A stretch of DNA of 64,000 nucleotides from Spirosoma lacussanchae (GTDB lineage: Bacteria > Bacteroidota > Bacteroidia > Cytophagales > Spirosomataceae), in assembly GCF_005870035.1 (NCBI RefSeq), contig NZ_SWJG01000005.1:124001-188000 (forward strand). Reading direction: 5' to 3'. Positions within the stretch are counted from its first letter, which is position 1. Each line of letters starts with the position of its first letter. Both the position numbers and the translations under genes were made by a program. Positions 44,070-54,231 of the stretch are shown in pieces. The notes beneath the pieces are model-generated. The model ran no database searches. It had not been told where the DNA came from and saw nothing but the letters and a program-made list of their open reading frames with translations.

Positions 44070-46484
44070 ATGATTCGTAATTACCTCAAAATCGCCTTTC
44101 GCACGCTCTGGAAACACAAAACCCATACGGGCATCAATGTCGTTGGTCTGGCCGTGGCCTTTGCTACAGCCACGCTGCTTTTTCTGACATCCTGGTTCGA
44201 GTGGAGCTACGACCGGTTTCATACCGATGTTGACCGGATTTATCGGGTGTATCTGCAGGAGTCGACGGGCGATGTAACGAGTATTATGCCCTATCCGCTA
44301 TCGCCGGCGCTGCAGGCCGAAATGGCCGATGCCGAATCGGTAACGCGGATGATGTGGTCCCAGACCGAATTTGTCGGGGAGAAACACGTCGCCAAGGATA
44401 TCCGGTTTGCCGATCCGGGAGTGTTCAGGACATTTACTTTCCCGCTGCTGGCCGGCGACCCTAATACGGCCCTCAAGGATCTGAGCAGCATTGTCATTAC
44501 CGAAGACATGGCCCGGGACCTGTTCGGGGATCAGAATCCAATCGGAAAACCGCTGCGTACCGACGGCCTCAACATGGGCCGCGATTTCATCGTCACGGGC
44601 GTACTGGCTAACATACCCACCAACTCGACATTCCGGTTCGACGCCCTCGTGCGCCCCGAAACCCGTGTAGATTACCAGGCTAACAAAGCTGAATGGGGTA
44701 ATCGTAACCATGAAGTATTTGTCCGATTAAAGCCGGGTGTCGATGCGCAGACGGCCGAAAAGCGACTCCGCTCCTTTACCAAAAAATACTGGCAAAGCGA
44801 AATCGCCGAAGCCAAACAGCGCGGGCAGAAGCCCGATGCGCAGGGCGAATACATAAGCCTCCGGTTGCAGCCCCTGACCGACATCCGGTTCGATACCAAA
44901 GGGGTTATGGGCGGTGGGGTAAGCCGTACCTACGTGTATGCGCTGGCTCTGATCGGTCTGTTCATTCTGTTGATTGCCGGTATCAACTACGTCAATCTGT
45001 CGCTGGCCCGGTCGGTGACGCGGGCGCGGGAGGTAGGGGTGCGAAAGTCGCTGGGCGCGCAGTCGGGCCAGCTATTGGGGCAGTTCTGGGCCGAGTCGCT
45101 GGTGATTTGTCTGATTGCGCTACTGGCGGGGGTGGGCCTGGCCGTGGGGTTGCGGCCATACTACAACCAGCTGTTCGGCACGCGGCTGTCGTTCGATCTG
45201 CTGACGCATCCGATCACAGTAGGGTGTATTTTAGTTGCTTTTCTGTTCATTACGCTGCTAACGGGCGGATACCCCGCCTGGATCATGGCTCGGTTCGAAG
45301 CCGTTACGGTACTGAAGGGGAAGGTCAAAGGACCGAAGTCGGGCGGATTGCGGAGCATCCTGATCGTGGCTCAGTTTGCGCTGGCCAGCCTGCTGATCAT
45401 CTGCACTTTGTTGATCGGCCAGCAGTTGCGTTACCTGCGCGAGCGCCCGCTGGGTTTTTCGGAAGAGCAGGTCATCAGTTTACCGCTGCGTAACCGCGAC
45501 AACCTGACCGGAGCCCGGGCGCTGCAACAGCTGCGGGACCGGCTCCGGAACAACCCCGACGTGGTCAGCATCTCAGGAACGGCCACCAACCTGGGCAGCG
45601 GGCTGGATGGGTCCACATCGCGGAGCATGAGCGGCTGGACTTACAAAAACCGGGAGGTAGAAACGGACTGGCTGCGGGTCGATTTCGACTACCTGAAAAC
45701 CCTGGGTATGAGCCTGAAAGCGGGCCGTGACTTTAACCCTGCCTTTAGTACTGATACGGTTTCGGCGGTGATCATTACCCAAAGTATGGCGAAGCAGCTG
45801 GGCGAGAAAGATCCGGTTGGCGTCGTGATTCAGCCCGATACGGCCGATCGCAAATACGAGATTATTGGCGTCATCCCGGACTTCAACCTGTTTTCGCTGC
45901 ATCAGAAAGCCAAACCGATAACCCTCCACCTCGATAGCCGCAACGAAGTCAGTTATGCCCTGATCCGGACAACGCCCCAGGGGATGGTCCGGACGATGGA
46001 CGCGCTGAAATCGCTCTGGAAAGAGATGGCTCCTTCGGCTCCCTTTCAGGCGTCGTTCGTGAATGAGAACACCAACCGCTGGTACGACAAGGAAGAGCGG
46101 TTCTCGACCATCTTCAGAATAGCGGCTGGCCTGACTATTCTGCTGTCGTGCATGGGTCTGTTCGCTGTAGCTTTGCTGACCATCGAACAGCGCACCAAAG
46201 AGATTGGCGTCCGGAAAGTGCTGGGCGCTTCGGTAACCAGTATCGTAGCCCTGCTGTCGAAAGATTTTTTGAAGCTGGTCGTAATCGCGATCGTGATTGC
46301 CTCGCCCCTGGCCTGGTATGCCATGAACCAGTGGCTGCAGGACTTCGCCTACAAGATCGACATCGAGTGGTGGGTGTTTGGGCTGGCGGGTCTGCTGGCG
46401 GTGGGCATCGCCCTGTTGACGGTGAGTGTTCAGAGTATCAAAGCCGCCCTGATGAACCCCGTCAGAAGCTTACGGTCTGACTAA
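44070..46484 (+). CDS. Large FtsX/MacB-type ABC permease 2
   Basis: An 804-residue permease with the same eight-helix duplicated layout as permease 1. TM1 is at about 23-43, and the central coupling loop is SVTRAREVGVRKSLGAQ at about 310. The C-terminal loop is RTKEIGVRKVLGASVTSIVALLSKDFLKLV. It is closest to permease 6 (54232-56658), with shared blocks such as ALxxLSSIVI, the motif RYLRERPLGFSEEQVIS against WHLRQSPLGFDKEQVIS, and YDYLKTL. Its 3' end, however, is nearly identical in DNA to permeases 3 and 4. It has its own upstream enhancer and sigma-54-like promoter. Confidence 0.92.
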   Translation: MIRNYLKIAFRTLWKHKTHTGINVVGLAVAFATATLLFLTSWFEWSYDRFHTDVDRIYRVYLQESTGDVTSIMPYPLSPALQAEMADAESVTRMMWSQTEFVGEKHVAKDIRFADPGVFRTFTFPLLAGDPNTALKDLSSIVITEDMARDLFGDQNPIGKPLRTDGLNMGRDFIVTGVLANIPTNSTFRFDALVRPETRVDYQANKAEWGNRNHEVFVRLKPGVDAQTAEKRLRSFTKKYWQSEIAEAKQRGQKPDAQGEYISLRLQPLTDIRFDTKGVMGGGVSRTYVYALALIGLFILLIAGINYVNLSLARSVTRAREVGVRKSLGAQSGQLLGQFWAESLVICLIALLAGVGLAVGLRPYYNQLFGTRLSFDLLTHPITVGCILVAFLFITLLTGGYPAWIMARFEAVTVLKGKVKGPKSGGLRSILIVAQFALASLLIICTLLIGQQLRYLRERPLGFSEEQVISLPLRNRDNLTGARALQQLRDRLRNNPDVVSISGTATNLGSGLDGSTSRSMSGWTYKNREVETDWLRVDFDYLKTLGMSLKAGRDFNPAFSTDTVSAVIITQSMAKQLGEKDPVGVVIQPDTADRKYEIIGVIPDFNLFSLHQKAKPITLHLDSRNEVSYALIRTTPQGMVRTMDALKSLWKEMAPSAPFQASFVNENTNRWYDKEERFSTIFRIAAGLTILLSCMGLFAVALLTIEQRTKEIGVRKVLGASVTSIVALLSKDFLKLVVIAIVIASPLAWYAMNQWLQDFAYKIDIEWWVFGLAGLLAVGIALLTVSVQSIKAALMNPVRSLRSD

Positions 46485-46561
46485 AAAACGCCTGGAGCTG
46501 CACCGGTTCGCTGCTGTATTACTGTGGCCGTAGGTAGGTTCATTCTGTGTCACCCGAGGCA

Positions 46562-46637
46562 GTGTCCTCACGGCCTCCTATGCGTCAGCCATTGTCATCC
46601 GGACAGGGGTCCGTAAGGACACGGTTTTGGGTGGTTC
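46562..46637. repeat. Dispersed repeat cluster (families A/B) before permease 3
   Basis: Contains gtgtcctcacggcc (46563-46576 region), tgcgtcagccattgtcatcc (shared in part with 23-42), an inverted gtgtccttacggacc, and gggtggttcggg, which recurs near 59143. These form a patchwork intergenic element. No gene or promoter is evident in the 213-bp gap. Confidence 0.5.
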
Positions 46638-46697
46638 GGGGTTGATTTTCACCCGGCCCTGGGCGGGTACATACAGGTTCTTTAGCTATCTTCTCTT

Positions 46698-49148
46698 ATG
46701 CTTAAAAACTACATCCGCATCGCTATTCGTAACCTGTGGGCCCATAGAACCTTTACGTTGATCAACGTAGCCGGGTTAGCCACGGGAATAGCCACCAGTC
46801 TGCTTATTCTGGAGTACGTGAGTTTTGAGCGTAGTTACGATACGTTTCATCAGGATGCCGCCGACATCTATAGAATTCGGTATAATCAGCTAAACGGGGA
46901 GGGGGAGCTGGCGGCCAAAGCAACTACGGTAGCATCGGTCGGGCCGGGGCTGCAGCAGGCGTTTCCGGAGGTTGCATCGATAGTGCGGTTTCATCGTTCC
47001 CGCGCGCTGCTCAGCTACGAAACCCCGCAGCTGGTCAGGCGGTTTCGCGAAGACAACGTGCTGGCAGCCGACCCCTCGTTTCTGACCTTTTTTTCGTTTC
47101 CGCTGCTGAAAGGCAACGCGGCCACGGCCCTCCGGAACCCGACATCGATCGTTATCACGCAAACCCTGGCCAGGAAGTACTTCGGGCACGAAGAGCCCGT
47201 CGGTAAAACGCTGAAGATGACCGGCGGCTACGGCGACTGGACCGGGGGCAGCTACCGGGATGTTAGTTATTATACCGTAACGGGCGTACTGGCCGACAGT
47301 CCGGCCAACTCCCACCTGACCGTCAACGCAATTGTCTCGTTCACCCTCTTTTCGCGGGGCGAGGCCGAGCTGTCGAACTGGGGCGACTCGTTTTATACGT
47401 ATGTACGGCTCAGACCGGGGGCATCGGCGGGGGCGCTGGACGACAAACTGCCCGGTTACATCCGGCAAACCCAGGGCGAGGCCAGCCAGGACGGGTTACA
47501 GCTCCAGCCGCTGAGCCGTATTCATCTGGACCCGCCCCTGCTGGGCGAACCGGGTACCAACGGCAGTCGGCTCATGGTGGGGATACTGCTCGTCGTGGCG
47601 CTGTTCACCTCCCTGATTGCGTGGATTAACTACGTCAACCTGGCAACGGCACGCGCTACCGAACGGGCTAAGGAAGTGGGGGTTCGGAAGGTGACGGGCG
47701 CGTCGGGTGCCGATCTGCTCCGGCAGTTTCTGCTGGAAGCGTTCCTGCTGAACGCACTCAGTATGGCCCTAGCGGTTGGGCTGGTCTCGCTGGTGCAGCC
47801 CACTTTCAACGAACTGGTAGGTCAGCCTTTATCCCTGCAGATACTGACCGATCAGGTATGGCTGCTGGTCTGCGCCGGATTTTTTGCGGGTGGCGTGCTC
47901 CTGTCGAGCCTGTATCCGATTTTTGTGAACATCACGGTTCAGCCCGCGGCCGTTTTGCGGGGGCAGTGGAAGGCGGCCGGCCGGGGGCTGTCGCTCCGGA
48001 AAGGGCTGGTCGTGTTTCAGTTTACACTGTCGATGCTGCTGATTGCCGGGGCGCTGGGTATGTATCGTCAACTGACGTTCATGCAACGGTACGACGTGGG
48101 TATCAGGCTGGACCAGCGGCTGGTCATCAACGGACCGGCCACAACCGACTCGACCTACCAGACCAAACTGAACCAAATCAGGGCTCGGCTGCTGAATACG
48201 CCCGGTGTTCAGCAGGTTACGGCCTCGAACCTGATTCCGGGTAAACCCATTACGGGCTTGTCGCGGGCGGGGCTGGTGCGTCGGTTGAACCAGCGGGAAG
48301 AGGAGTCGGCCGGGCGGTACTATTTTTCGGCGGTCGACTATTCGTTTCCGCAGACGTTCGGGGCCCGGCTGGCGGCTGGCCGCTGGTTTTCGCCCGCTTT
48401 CGGGGCCGATGCCGCCGGGGGGCAGTCGGTAGTAATCAACGAGACGGCGGCCCGGATGCTGGGCTACGCCCGCCCGGCTCAGGCCATCGGGCAGCGGATC
48501 AACTACCGGATGCAACAAACGCCAACGATCGTCGGGGTGCTCCGCGATTACCACCAGCTGTCGCTCCGGAAGGCGCTCGACCCCATTATTTTTGAACTGG
48601 GCGACGCCCCCGACGCCTACCTCACGGTCAGTCTCCGCCCGGATCAGCTGCCGCAAACGATGGCCACCATTCGGCAGATCTGGCAAAAAACGTTTCCCGA
48701 CAGCCCGTTTTCTTCGTTTTTCCTGGACGAGTTTTTCAACCGGCAGTACCAGCTGGACTGGACATTCGCTCATCTGGCCGGTCTGTTTGCCGGGCTGGCC
48801 ATCGTCGTGGCGTCGTTAGGTCTGTTCGGACTCGCCTACCAGACCACCGTGCAGCGCAACAAGGAAATCGGCGTCCGGAAAGTGCTGGGCGCTTCGGTAA
48901 CCAGTATCGTAGCCCTGCTGTCGAAAGATTTTCTCAAGCTGGTCGTAATCGCGATCGTGATTGCCTCGCCCCTGGCCTGGTATGCCCTAGACCGCTGGTT
49001 GCAAAATTTCGCCTATAAGACCGACATCGAGTGGTGGGTGTTTGGGCTGGCGGGCCTGCTGGCGGTGGGGATTGCGTTGCTAACGGTGAGTGTCCAGAGT
49101 GTGAAAGCCGCCCTGATGAACCCGGTAAAATCGCTTCGTTCCGAATGA
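46698..49148 (+). CDS. Large FtsX/MacB-type ABC permease 3
   Basis: An 816-residue permease, the longest of the array. TM1 is at about 20-40; the first coupling loop is TERAKEVGVRKVTGASGADLLRQF. The last loop begins QRNKEIGVRKVLGAS, with Asn in place of the usual Thr, then reads on as in permease 2. A 60-bp stretch of DNA at 48870-48932 is identical to 46206-46268 in permease 2, although the N-terminal halves are only weakly similar. The protein has a longer first periplasmic domain. Substrate unknown. Confidence 0.92.
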   Translation: MLKNYIRIAIRNLWAHRTFTLINVAGLATGIATSLLILEYVSFERSYDTFHQDAADIYRIRYNQLNGEGELAAKATTVASVGPGLQQAFPEVASIVRFHRSRALLSYETPQLVRRFREDNVLAADPSFLTFFSFPLLKGNAATALRNPTSIVITQTLARKYFGHEEPVGKTLKMTGGYGDWTGGSYRDVSYYTVTGVLADSPANSHLTVNAIVSFTLFSRGEAELSNWGDSFYTYVRLRPGASAGALDDKLPGYIRQTQGEASQDGLQLQPLSRIHLDPPLLGEPGTNGSRLMVGILLVVALFTSLIAWINYVNLATARATERAKEVGVRKVTGASGADLLRQFLLEAFLLNALSMALAVGLVSLVQPTFNELVGQPLSLQILTDQVWLLVCAGFFAGGVLLSSLYPIFVNITVQPAAVLRGQWKAAGRGLSLRKGLVVFQFTLSMLLIAGALGMYRQLTFMQRYDVGIRLDQRLVINGPATTDSTYQTKLNQIRARLLNTPGVQQVTASNLIPGKPITGLSRAGLVRRLNQREEESAGRYYFSAVDYSFPQTFGARLAAGRWFSPAFGADAAGGQSVVINETAARMLGYARPAQAIGQRINYRMQQTPTIVGVLRDYHQLSLRKALDPIIFELGDAPDAYLTVSLRPDQLPQTMATIRQIWQKTFPDSPFSSFFLDEFFNRQYQLDWTFAHLAGLFAGLAIVVASLGLFGLAYQTTVQRNKEIGVRKVLGASVTSIVALLSKDFLKLVVIAIVIASPLAWYALDRWLQNFAYKTDIEWWVFGLAGLLAVGIALLTVSVQSVKAALMNPVKSLRSE

Positions 49149-49257
49149 TGAATACTAAACGATGAAGGCCACAATCGTTAGCAGCTCATTCATCATTCAT
49201 CACTCATCATTTTTTTAGAATCATGCTCTCGAACTACCTCAAAATAGCCTGGCGGAA
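49107..49257 (+). repeat. 151-bp direct repeat, left copy
   Basis: Covers the 3' end of permease 3, the whole intergenic spacer and the first 35 bp of permease 4. The right copy at 51608-51758 differs only at a few positions, all in the tcatcattcatcactcatcat stretch. The two copies are 2501 bp apart and bracket permease 4. Confidence 0.85.
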
Positions 49258-51649
49258 CCTGCGCAAGCAGCAGGGATTCGCGTTTATCAACATCTTTGGG
49301 CTGGCCGTGGGGCTGGCGTGCTGCCTGCTTATTATGCTGTATGTGCTGGATGAGCTGAGCTTTGACCGATACAATGCTAACGCCAATCGCATCTATCGAA
49401 TACAAACCGACATTGAGTTCGGGGACAACGACATGCATTTTGCCACGTCGCCCGACCCACTGGGAGCAACCCTGAAAAAAGACTACCCCCAGGTAGAACA
49501 GTTCGTTCGGCTACACCAGCGTGGAAACTGGCTGGTGAAGAGAGCCGGAGAGACAACCAGTTTGCGGGAGAGCGACATCACCTTTGCCGATTCTACGCTG
49601 TTCGATGTATTTACCCTGCCCTTTATTGCGGGCGATCCCGAACGGGCACTCACGGAACCCAATACGGTTGTGATCAGCGAATCGGCGGCAAAACGCCATT
49701 TCGGTAATCACAACCCCCTGGGTAAAACCCTCGTGTTTGCCAACACTGAGAACTACAAAGTAACGGGAGTCATGCGCGACATGCCCCTGAACTCGCATTT
49801 CCGCACGGACTTCTTCGTGACGATGCTCAGCGATAAGTATCCCTGGGGACAATGGCTCAGTACCAACTACCATACGTACATTCGGCTAAAGCCAGGCAGT
49901 GACCCCGCTGTATTTTCTAAAAACTTTGAGACCGTCATCGAGAAGTATGTAGGACCGCAATTGCTGCAAATGACCGGCTCGACGCTGGAGCAGTTCCGGA
50001 AAGCCAACAATAAGCTGAATTTCTGGCTTATTCCCCTCATCGATATTCATTTACATTCCAGACAACAAGTCGAGCTGGCTCCCAACGGCGACATTCAGTA
50101 CGTCTATATTTTCTCGGCTATAGCATTGTTCATTCTCCTCATTGCCTGCATCAACTTCATGAATCTGGCCACCGCCCGCTCATCGAAACGGGCTAAAGAA
50201 GTGGGCGTTAGAAAGGTGATGGGCTCCGAACGGCAGCAACTGGTGGGTCAGTTCATGACCGAATCGATAGTAACAGCCGTGCTGGCTATGTTGCTGGCTA
50301 TCAGTATGATCGCTGTTTTTATGCCCGGCTTTAACACTATTTCGGCTAAGGCCATCAGTTTGTCTCAACTAGTCTCCCCGCTGCTATTGCCGGTGCTTAT
50401 TAGTCTGCCTATTGTCGTGGGTTTGCTGGCGGGCAGTTACCCGGCCTTTTTCCTCTCTTCCTTACAGCCCATTTCGGTGTTGAAAGGCCGAATAAACCTG
50501 AGTTTTCGCAGCGTCAGCCTACGGAGCGGACTGGTGGTGTTTCAGTTTATGATATCGGTCGTACTCATTGTGGGCACCATCATCGTCTATCGGCAACTCA
50601 CCTACATTCAGACGACGAGCGTGGGCTTTAATCGGGATCATGTCTTGACCATCAACGGTTTGTATTCGGTGGGCAAGCAAGCCGAAACCTTTAAGCAGGA
50701 AGTGCTGCGCCTGCCGGGCGTGGTGAGCGGCAGCCTCTCCGGTTATCTGCCCACTCCCTCCGACCGGAACGATAATACGTTTTTTCCGGAAGGTCAGACG
50801 AACATAAACAAGGGAGTTAGCATGCAGAACTGGGGCGTCGATTATGACTACGTAAAAACGCTGGGCATTCATTTGATTGGGGGCCGGAATTTCTCGCCAG
50901 CCTTTGGCTCCGATTCCTCCGGTATGCTCCTCAACGAAGCGGCTGTCAAAATTCTGGGCTTCAAAGACCCAATCGGTCAGCGTGTCTGGCGGTTTGATAA
51001 CTCCGATGGAAAAACCCGCAAAATGTACACGGTCATTGGTGTGGTGAAGAACTTCCACTTCGAGTCGCTCCGGCGCAATATCGGGGCGCTGTCGATGGTG
51101 CTGGATGCCAACTCGAGCGCGGCCTCTTTTCGGGTCAGCAGCACGAACCTGCCGGTACTCATGCAGCAGATTGAAGCCAAATGGAAGCAACTGGCCCCCG
51201 GTCAGCCGTTCAGCTATAAATTCATGGACGACAGTTTCGACGAAATGTACCGCGCGGAACAGCGCATCGGCACCATTGCCCTAACGTTTGCCGCCCTGGC
51301 TATTCTCATTGCCTGCCTGGGCCTGTTCGGGTTGGCTGCGTTCATGGCTGAGCAGCGGACCAAAGAAATTGGCGTGCGTAAAATCCTCGGCGCGAGTGTG
51401 CCCAGTCTCATCGGCCTGCTTTCCCGAGATTTCCTCCGGTTGGTGCTGATTGCCATCGTGATTGCCTCCCCACTGGCCTGGTATGCTATGCGCCGGTGGC
51501 TCAATGACTTCGCTTACAAGATCGACATCGAGTGGTGGGTGTTTGGGCTGGCGGGTTTGCTGGCGGTGGGCATCGCCCTGTTGACGGTGAGTGTTCAGAG
51601 TATCAAAGCCGCCCTGATGAACCCGGTAAAATCGCTTCGTTCCGAATGA
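49223..51649 (+). CDS. Large FtsX/MacB-type ABC permease 4
   Basis: An 808-residue permease. TM1 is at about 20-40, and the first coupling loop is SKRAKEVGVRKVMGSERQQLVGQF at about 320. The final loop is RTKEIGVRKILGASVPSLIGLLSRDFLRLV. Its closest relative in the array is permease 5, with shared ACINFMNLATARS-type and MSNYLKIAWRN-type blocks. The gene is bracketed by the 151-bp direct repeat. By eye its middle is less GC-rich than permeases 1-3, although its last 150 bp match permease 2. This suggests a patchwork history. Function as for the family. Confidence 0.92.
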   Translation: MLSNYLKIAWRNLRKQQGFAFINIFGLAVGLACCLLIMLYVLDELSFDRYNANANRIYRIQTDIEFGDNDMHFATSPDPLGATLKKDYPQVEQFVRLHQRGNWLVKRAGETTSLRESDITFADSTLFDVFTLPFIAGDPERALTEPNTVVISESAAKRHFGNHNPLGKTLVFANTENYKVTGVMRDMPLNSHFRTDFFVTMLSDKYPWGQWLSTNYHTYIRLKPGSDPAVFSKNFETVIEKYVGPQLLQMTGSTLEQFRKANNKLNFWLIPLIDIHLHSRQQVELAPNGDIQYVYIFSAIALFILLIACINFMNLATARSSKRAKEVGVRKVMGSERQQLVGQFMTESIVTAVLAMLLAISMIAVFMPGFNTISAKAISLSQLVSPLLLPVLISLPIVVGLLAGSYPAFFLSSLQPISVLKGRINLSFRSVSLRSGLVVFQFMISVVLIVGTIIVYRQLTYIQTTSVGFNRDHVLTINGLYSVGKQAETFKQEVLRLPGVVSGSLSGYLPTPSDRNDNTFFPEGQTNINKGVSMQNWGVDYDYVKTLGIHLIGGRNFSPAFGSDSSGMLLNEAAVKILGFKDPIGQRVWRFDNSDGKTRKMYTVIGVVKNFHFESLRRNIGALSMVLDANSSAASFRVSSTNLPVLMQQIEAKWKQLAPGQPFSYKFMDDSFDEMYRAEQRIGTIALTFAALAILIACLGLFGLAAFMAEQRTKEIGVRKILGASVPSLIGLLSRDFLRLVLIAIVIASPLAWYAMRRWLNDFAYKIDIEWWVFGLAGLLAVGIALLTVSVQSIKAALMNPVKSLRSE

Positions 51650-51758
51650 TGAATACTAAACGATGAAGGCCACAATCGTTAGCAGCTCATTCATCACTCA
51701 TCATTCATCATTTTTTTAGAATCATGCTCTCGAACTACCTCAAAATAGCCTGGCGGAA
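51608..51758 (+). repeat. 151-bp direct repeat, right copy
   Basis: Near-identical to 49107-49257. It spans the end of permease 4, the 74-bp spacer and the first 35 bp of permease 5. Recombination between the copies would delete exactly one permease gene and leave a fused junction. Confidence 0.85.
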
Positions 51759-54087
51759 TATCGCCAAAAATCGGGTCTATTCAGGGATCAATGTGTTTGG
51801 CCTGGCCCTGGGTATGGCCTGCGCCCTGCTCGTAGGCTTGTGGGTGAGCGACGAGCTAAGCTACAATCGGTACGTTCCCGATGCTGACCGGGTATTTCTG
51901 GTGCGGGTCAACTATAATCTGAACGGGGGCGAAACCCAAACCGCTTACGCTACACCAGGTCCCCTACAGGCAGCTATTGCCCGCGATATACCCCAAGTAA
52001 TGGGCACCACCAAGCTTACCTGGCCTAAAGAAGGTCTCGTGCGGGTGGGCAGCAGAATGGCCAAAGAGCAGGGGCAATACGCGTCGGCCAGTTTCTTCGA
52101 TGTGTTCGACCTGCCTGCCGTGCAGGGCAACCCTAAAGTTGCGTTGGCTAACCCAAATCAGATCGTTATCAGCCAAACGATGGCTGCCAAATACTTCCCC
52201 GCCGGGCAGGCCATTGGCCAAACGCTTCAACTCGACAACAGCCGGGTTTTTGTGGTGGGGGCGGTGCTGAAAGACCTGCCCGCGACATCGACCATTGCGT
52301 TCGACTGGCTGGCCAACTTTACCGTGCAGGAACAACCGTGGCAGAATCAGTGGGGGTTCAACTCGGTGCAGACGTACCTTCGGCTCCGGCCCGACGTATC
52401 GTCGGCGCAAGCCGAAGCCGCCATGCGGGGCCTGTTTCGGCGGTATGCTACGTTCGACAACAAGGAGCGCATCGTACTGCAACCGATCACCGACCTGCAT
52501 CTGTGGAGCGAGTATGAGAACGGCGTAGCGGTTGGCGGACAGATCGAGTACGTCCGGATTTTTGCGGTGGTGGCACTGTTTATTCTGCTCCTCGCCTGCA
52601 TAAACTTTATGAATCTCAGCACGGCCCGGTCGGCGGTGCGGGCCAAGGAGGTGGGCGTTCGGAAGGTCATTGGCGCGGGTCGGCGCGGGTTGATGGGGCA
52701 GTTTCTGAGCGAGTCGGTACTGTTAAGTGCAGTAGGGGCCGTGGTGGCTCTTGGCATGGTGTGGCTCACGCTGCCCGAGTTCAATGCTGTTTTCGATAAA
52801 CACCTCACGCTCGACCTGACTAATCCACTACGTTGGTCAGGCATTGCAGGACTGGTGCTGATTACGGGCGTACTGGCAGGCAGCTATCCGGCTCTATTTC
52901 TGTCGGGCCTTACCCCCGTTAGCATACTAAAAGGAGCGGGCTGGCGTCCGGCGTCCCGTGGGCCGGTGCAGCTTCGGCGGATGCTTGTGGTCTTTCAGTT
53001 TGCCTTGTCCACGTTTCTCCTGATCGGTATGCTGGGCATCGGTCAGCAGATGACCTACCTGCGCACCAAACACCTTGGTCTCGACCGCGAGAACATGATC
53101 TATGTACGACTGGAAGGCAAGTTAGAAGATTACGAAAAGACAGAAGCCTTCCGGCAGGTGTTGCTCCAGGCTCCATCCGTTGCCGGCGCTACCACCACGG
53201 CCCACCTACCGCTGAACATCCAGAGCAGCTCTACAGATCTGCAATGGCCAGGACGTAACCCTAAACAGCTGGTGGAGGTATCGGCGATGTCGGTTGGCAA
53301 TGATTTTATTAAAACAACGGGCATCCGGCTTATCGCGGGGCGAGACTTCCGGCCCAACAGCTATGCTGATACGTCGGCCTATATCATCAACGAAGCGGCC
53401 GCAAAACTTATGGGTATGACTAAACCCGTGGGGCAGTCAATCACTTTCTGGTTTGGCAAAGGTCCGATCATCGGCCTGATGAAAGATTTTCACCTTAACT
53501 CCCTGCACCAGTCTATTGGACCTCTGGTGCTGACCTACATGCCGCCTAATGGGCAGTATCTGCTGGTGAAACCCCGCCATGGCCAAACCTCGCAGGCTCT
53601 TGCCGATCTCGAACGGTTGCTGAAACAGTTCAATCCAACTTACCCCTTCGCCTACCATTTTCTGGACGAGGCTTACGAAGACCTCTATCACCGTGAGCAG
53701 CAGGTGACTACGCTGGTGACGTATTTCGGGCTACTGGCCATTTTTATCTCGTGTCTGGGTCTGTTCGCACTGGCTGCGTTCACCGCCGAGCAGCGCACCA
53801 AAGAGATTGGGGTCCGTAAGGTGCTGGGAGCCAGCGTGTGCAGTATCGCTACTTTGCTCAGTAAAGATTTTCTGGTATTGGTGCTGATCGCCATTGCTCT
53901 GGCAGTACCGCTGGCGTGGTGGGCCTTGCGGGCGTGGCTAAGCTCGTTTGCCTACCGCATCGACACCGAGTGGTGGCTTTTTGCTCTGGCGGGTTTGCTG
54001 GCTATAACGATTGCCCTGCTGACGGTGAGTGTCCAGAGCGTAAAAGCGGCCCTGATGAATCCGGTAAAATCGTTACGATCGGAATGA
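51724..54087 (+). CDS. Large FtsX/MacB-type ABC permease 5
   Basis: A 787-residue permease, the shortest of the array. TM1 is at about 20-40; first coupling loop AVRAKEVGVRKVIGAGRRGLMGQF; last loop RTKEIGVRKVLGASVCSIATLLSKDFLVLV. Its first eleven codons are identical to those of permease 4 because they lie in the direct repeat, but similarity falls quickly after that. A family A hairpin (54091-54124) starts 3 bp after its stop. The end AALMNPVKSLRSE is shared with permeases 3, 4, 6 and 7. Confidence 0.92.
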   Translation: MLSNYLKIAWRNIAKNRVYSGINVFGLALGMACALLVGLWVSDELSYNRYVPDADRVFLVRVNYNLNGGETQTAYATPGPLQAAIARDIPQVMGTTKLTWPKEGLVRVGSRMAKEQGQYASASFFDVFDLPAVQGNPKVALANPNQIVISQTMAAKYFPAGQAIGQTLQLDNSRVFVVGAVLKDLPATSTIAFDWLANFTVQEQPWQNQWGFNSVQTYLRLRPDVSSAQAEAAMRGLFRRYATFDNKERIVLQPITDLHLWSEYENGVAVGGQIEYVRIFAVVALFILLLACINFMNLSTARSAVRAKEVGVRKVIGAGRRGLMGQFLSESVLLSAVGAVVALGMVWLTLPEFNAVFDKHLTLDLTNPLRWSGIAGLVLITGVLAGSYPALFLSGLTPVSILKGAGWRPASRGPVQLRRMLVVFQFALSTFLLIGMLGIGQQMTYLRTKHLGLDRENMIYVRLEGKLEDYEKTEAFRQVLLQAPSVAGATTTAHLPLNIQSSSTDLQWPGRNPKQLVEVSAMSVGNDFIKTTGIRLIAGRDFRPNSYADTSAYIINEAAAKLMGMTKPVGQSITFWFGKGPIIGLMKDFHLNSLHQSIGPLVLTYMPPNGQYLLVKPRHGQTSQALADLERLLKQFNPTYPFAYHFLDEAYEDLYHREQQVTTLVTYFGLLAIFISCLGLFALAAFTAEQRTKEIGVRKVLGASVCSIATLLSKDFLVLVLIAIALAVPLAWWALRAWLSSFAYRIDTEWWLFALAGLLAITIALLTVSVQSVKAALMNPVKSLRSE

Positions 54088-54090
54088 TCA

Positions 54091-54124
54091 GGTGTAGAGC
54101 CGCGACCCTTCGCGGCTCTACACC
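54091..54124. repeat. Hairpin repeat (family A), 14-bp perfect stem
   Basis: ggtgtagagccgcg (54091-54104) pairs with cgcggctctacacc (54111-54124), loop accctt. The same loop and stem base occur at 1-16. A degraded copy (gagacgcg ... gagtctctac) follows at about 54178-54216. Confidence 0.65.
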
Positions 54125-54231
54125 CGGATGGTTTTTACACCAGCTGGTATTCACTACCCCATTGCTGACGCACAGCAGAGACGCGGGGCCGGTGCGCCAG
54201 TGCGATCGAGTCTCTACAAAAAACAAAGCAT

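Noticed and set aside
49149..49222. A small RNA or small gene in the spacer between permeases 3 and 4
   Set aside because: The stretch is a degenerate catcat repeat with weak dyads. It is duplicated at 51650-51723 only because it is part of the 151-bp direct repeat.
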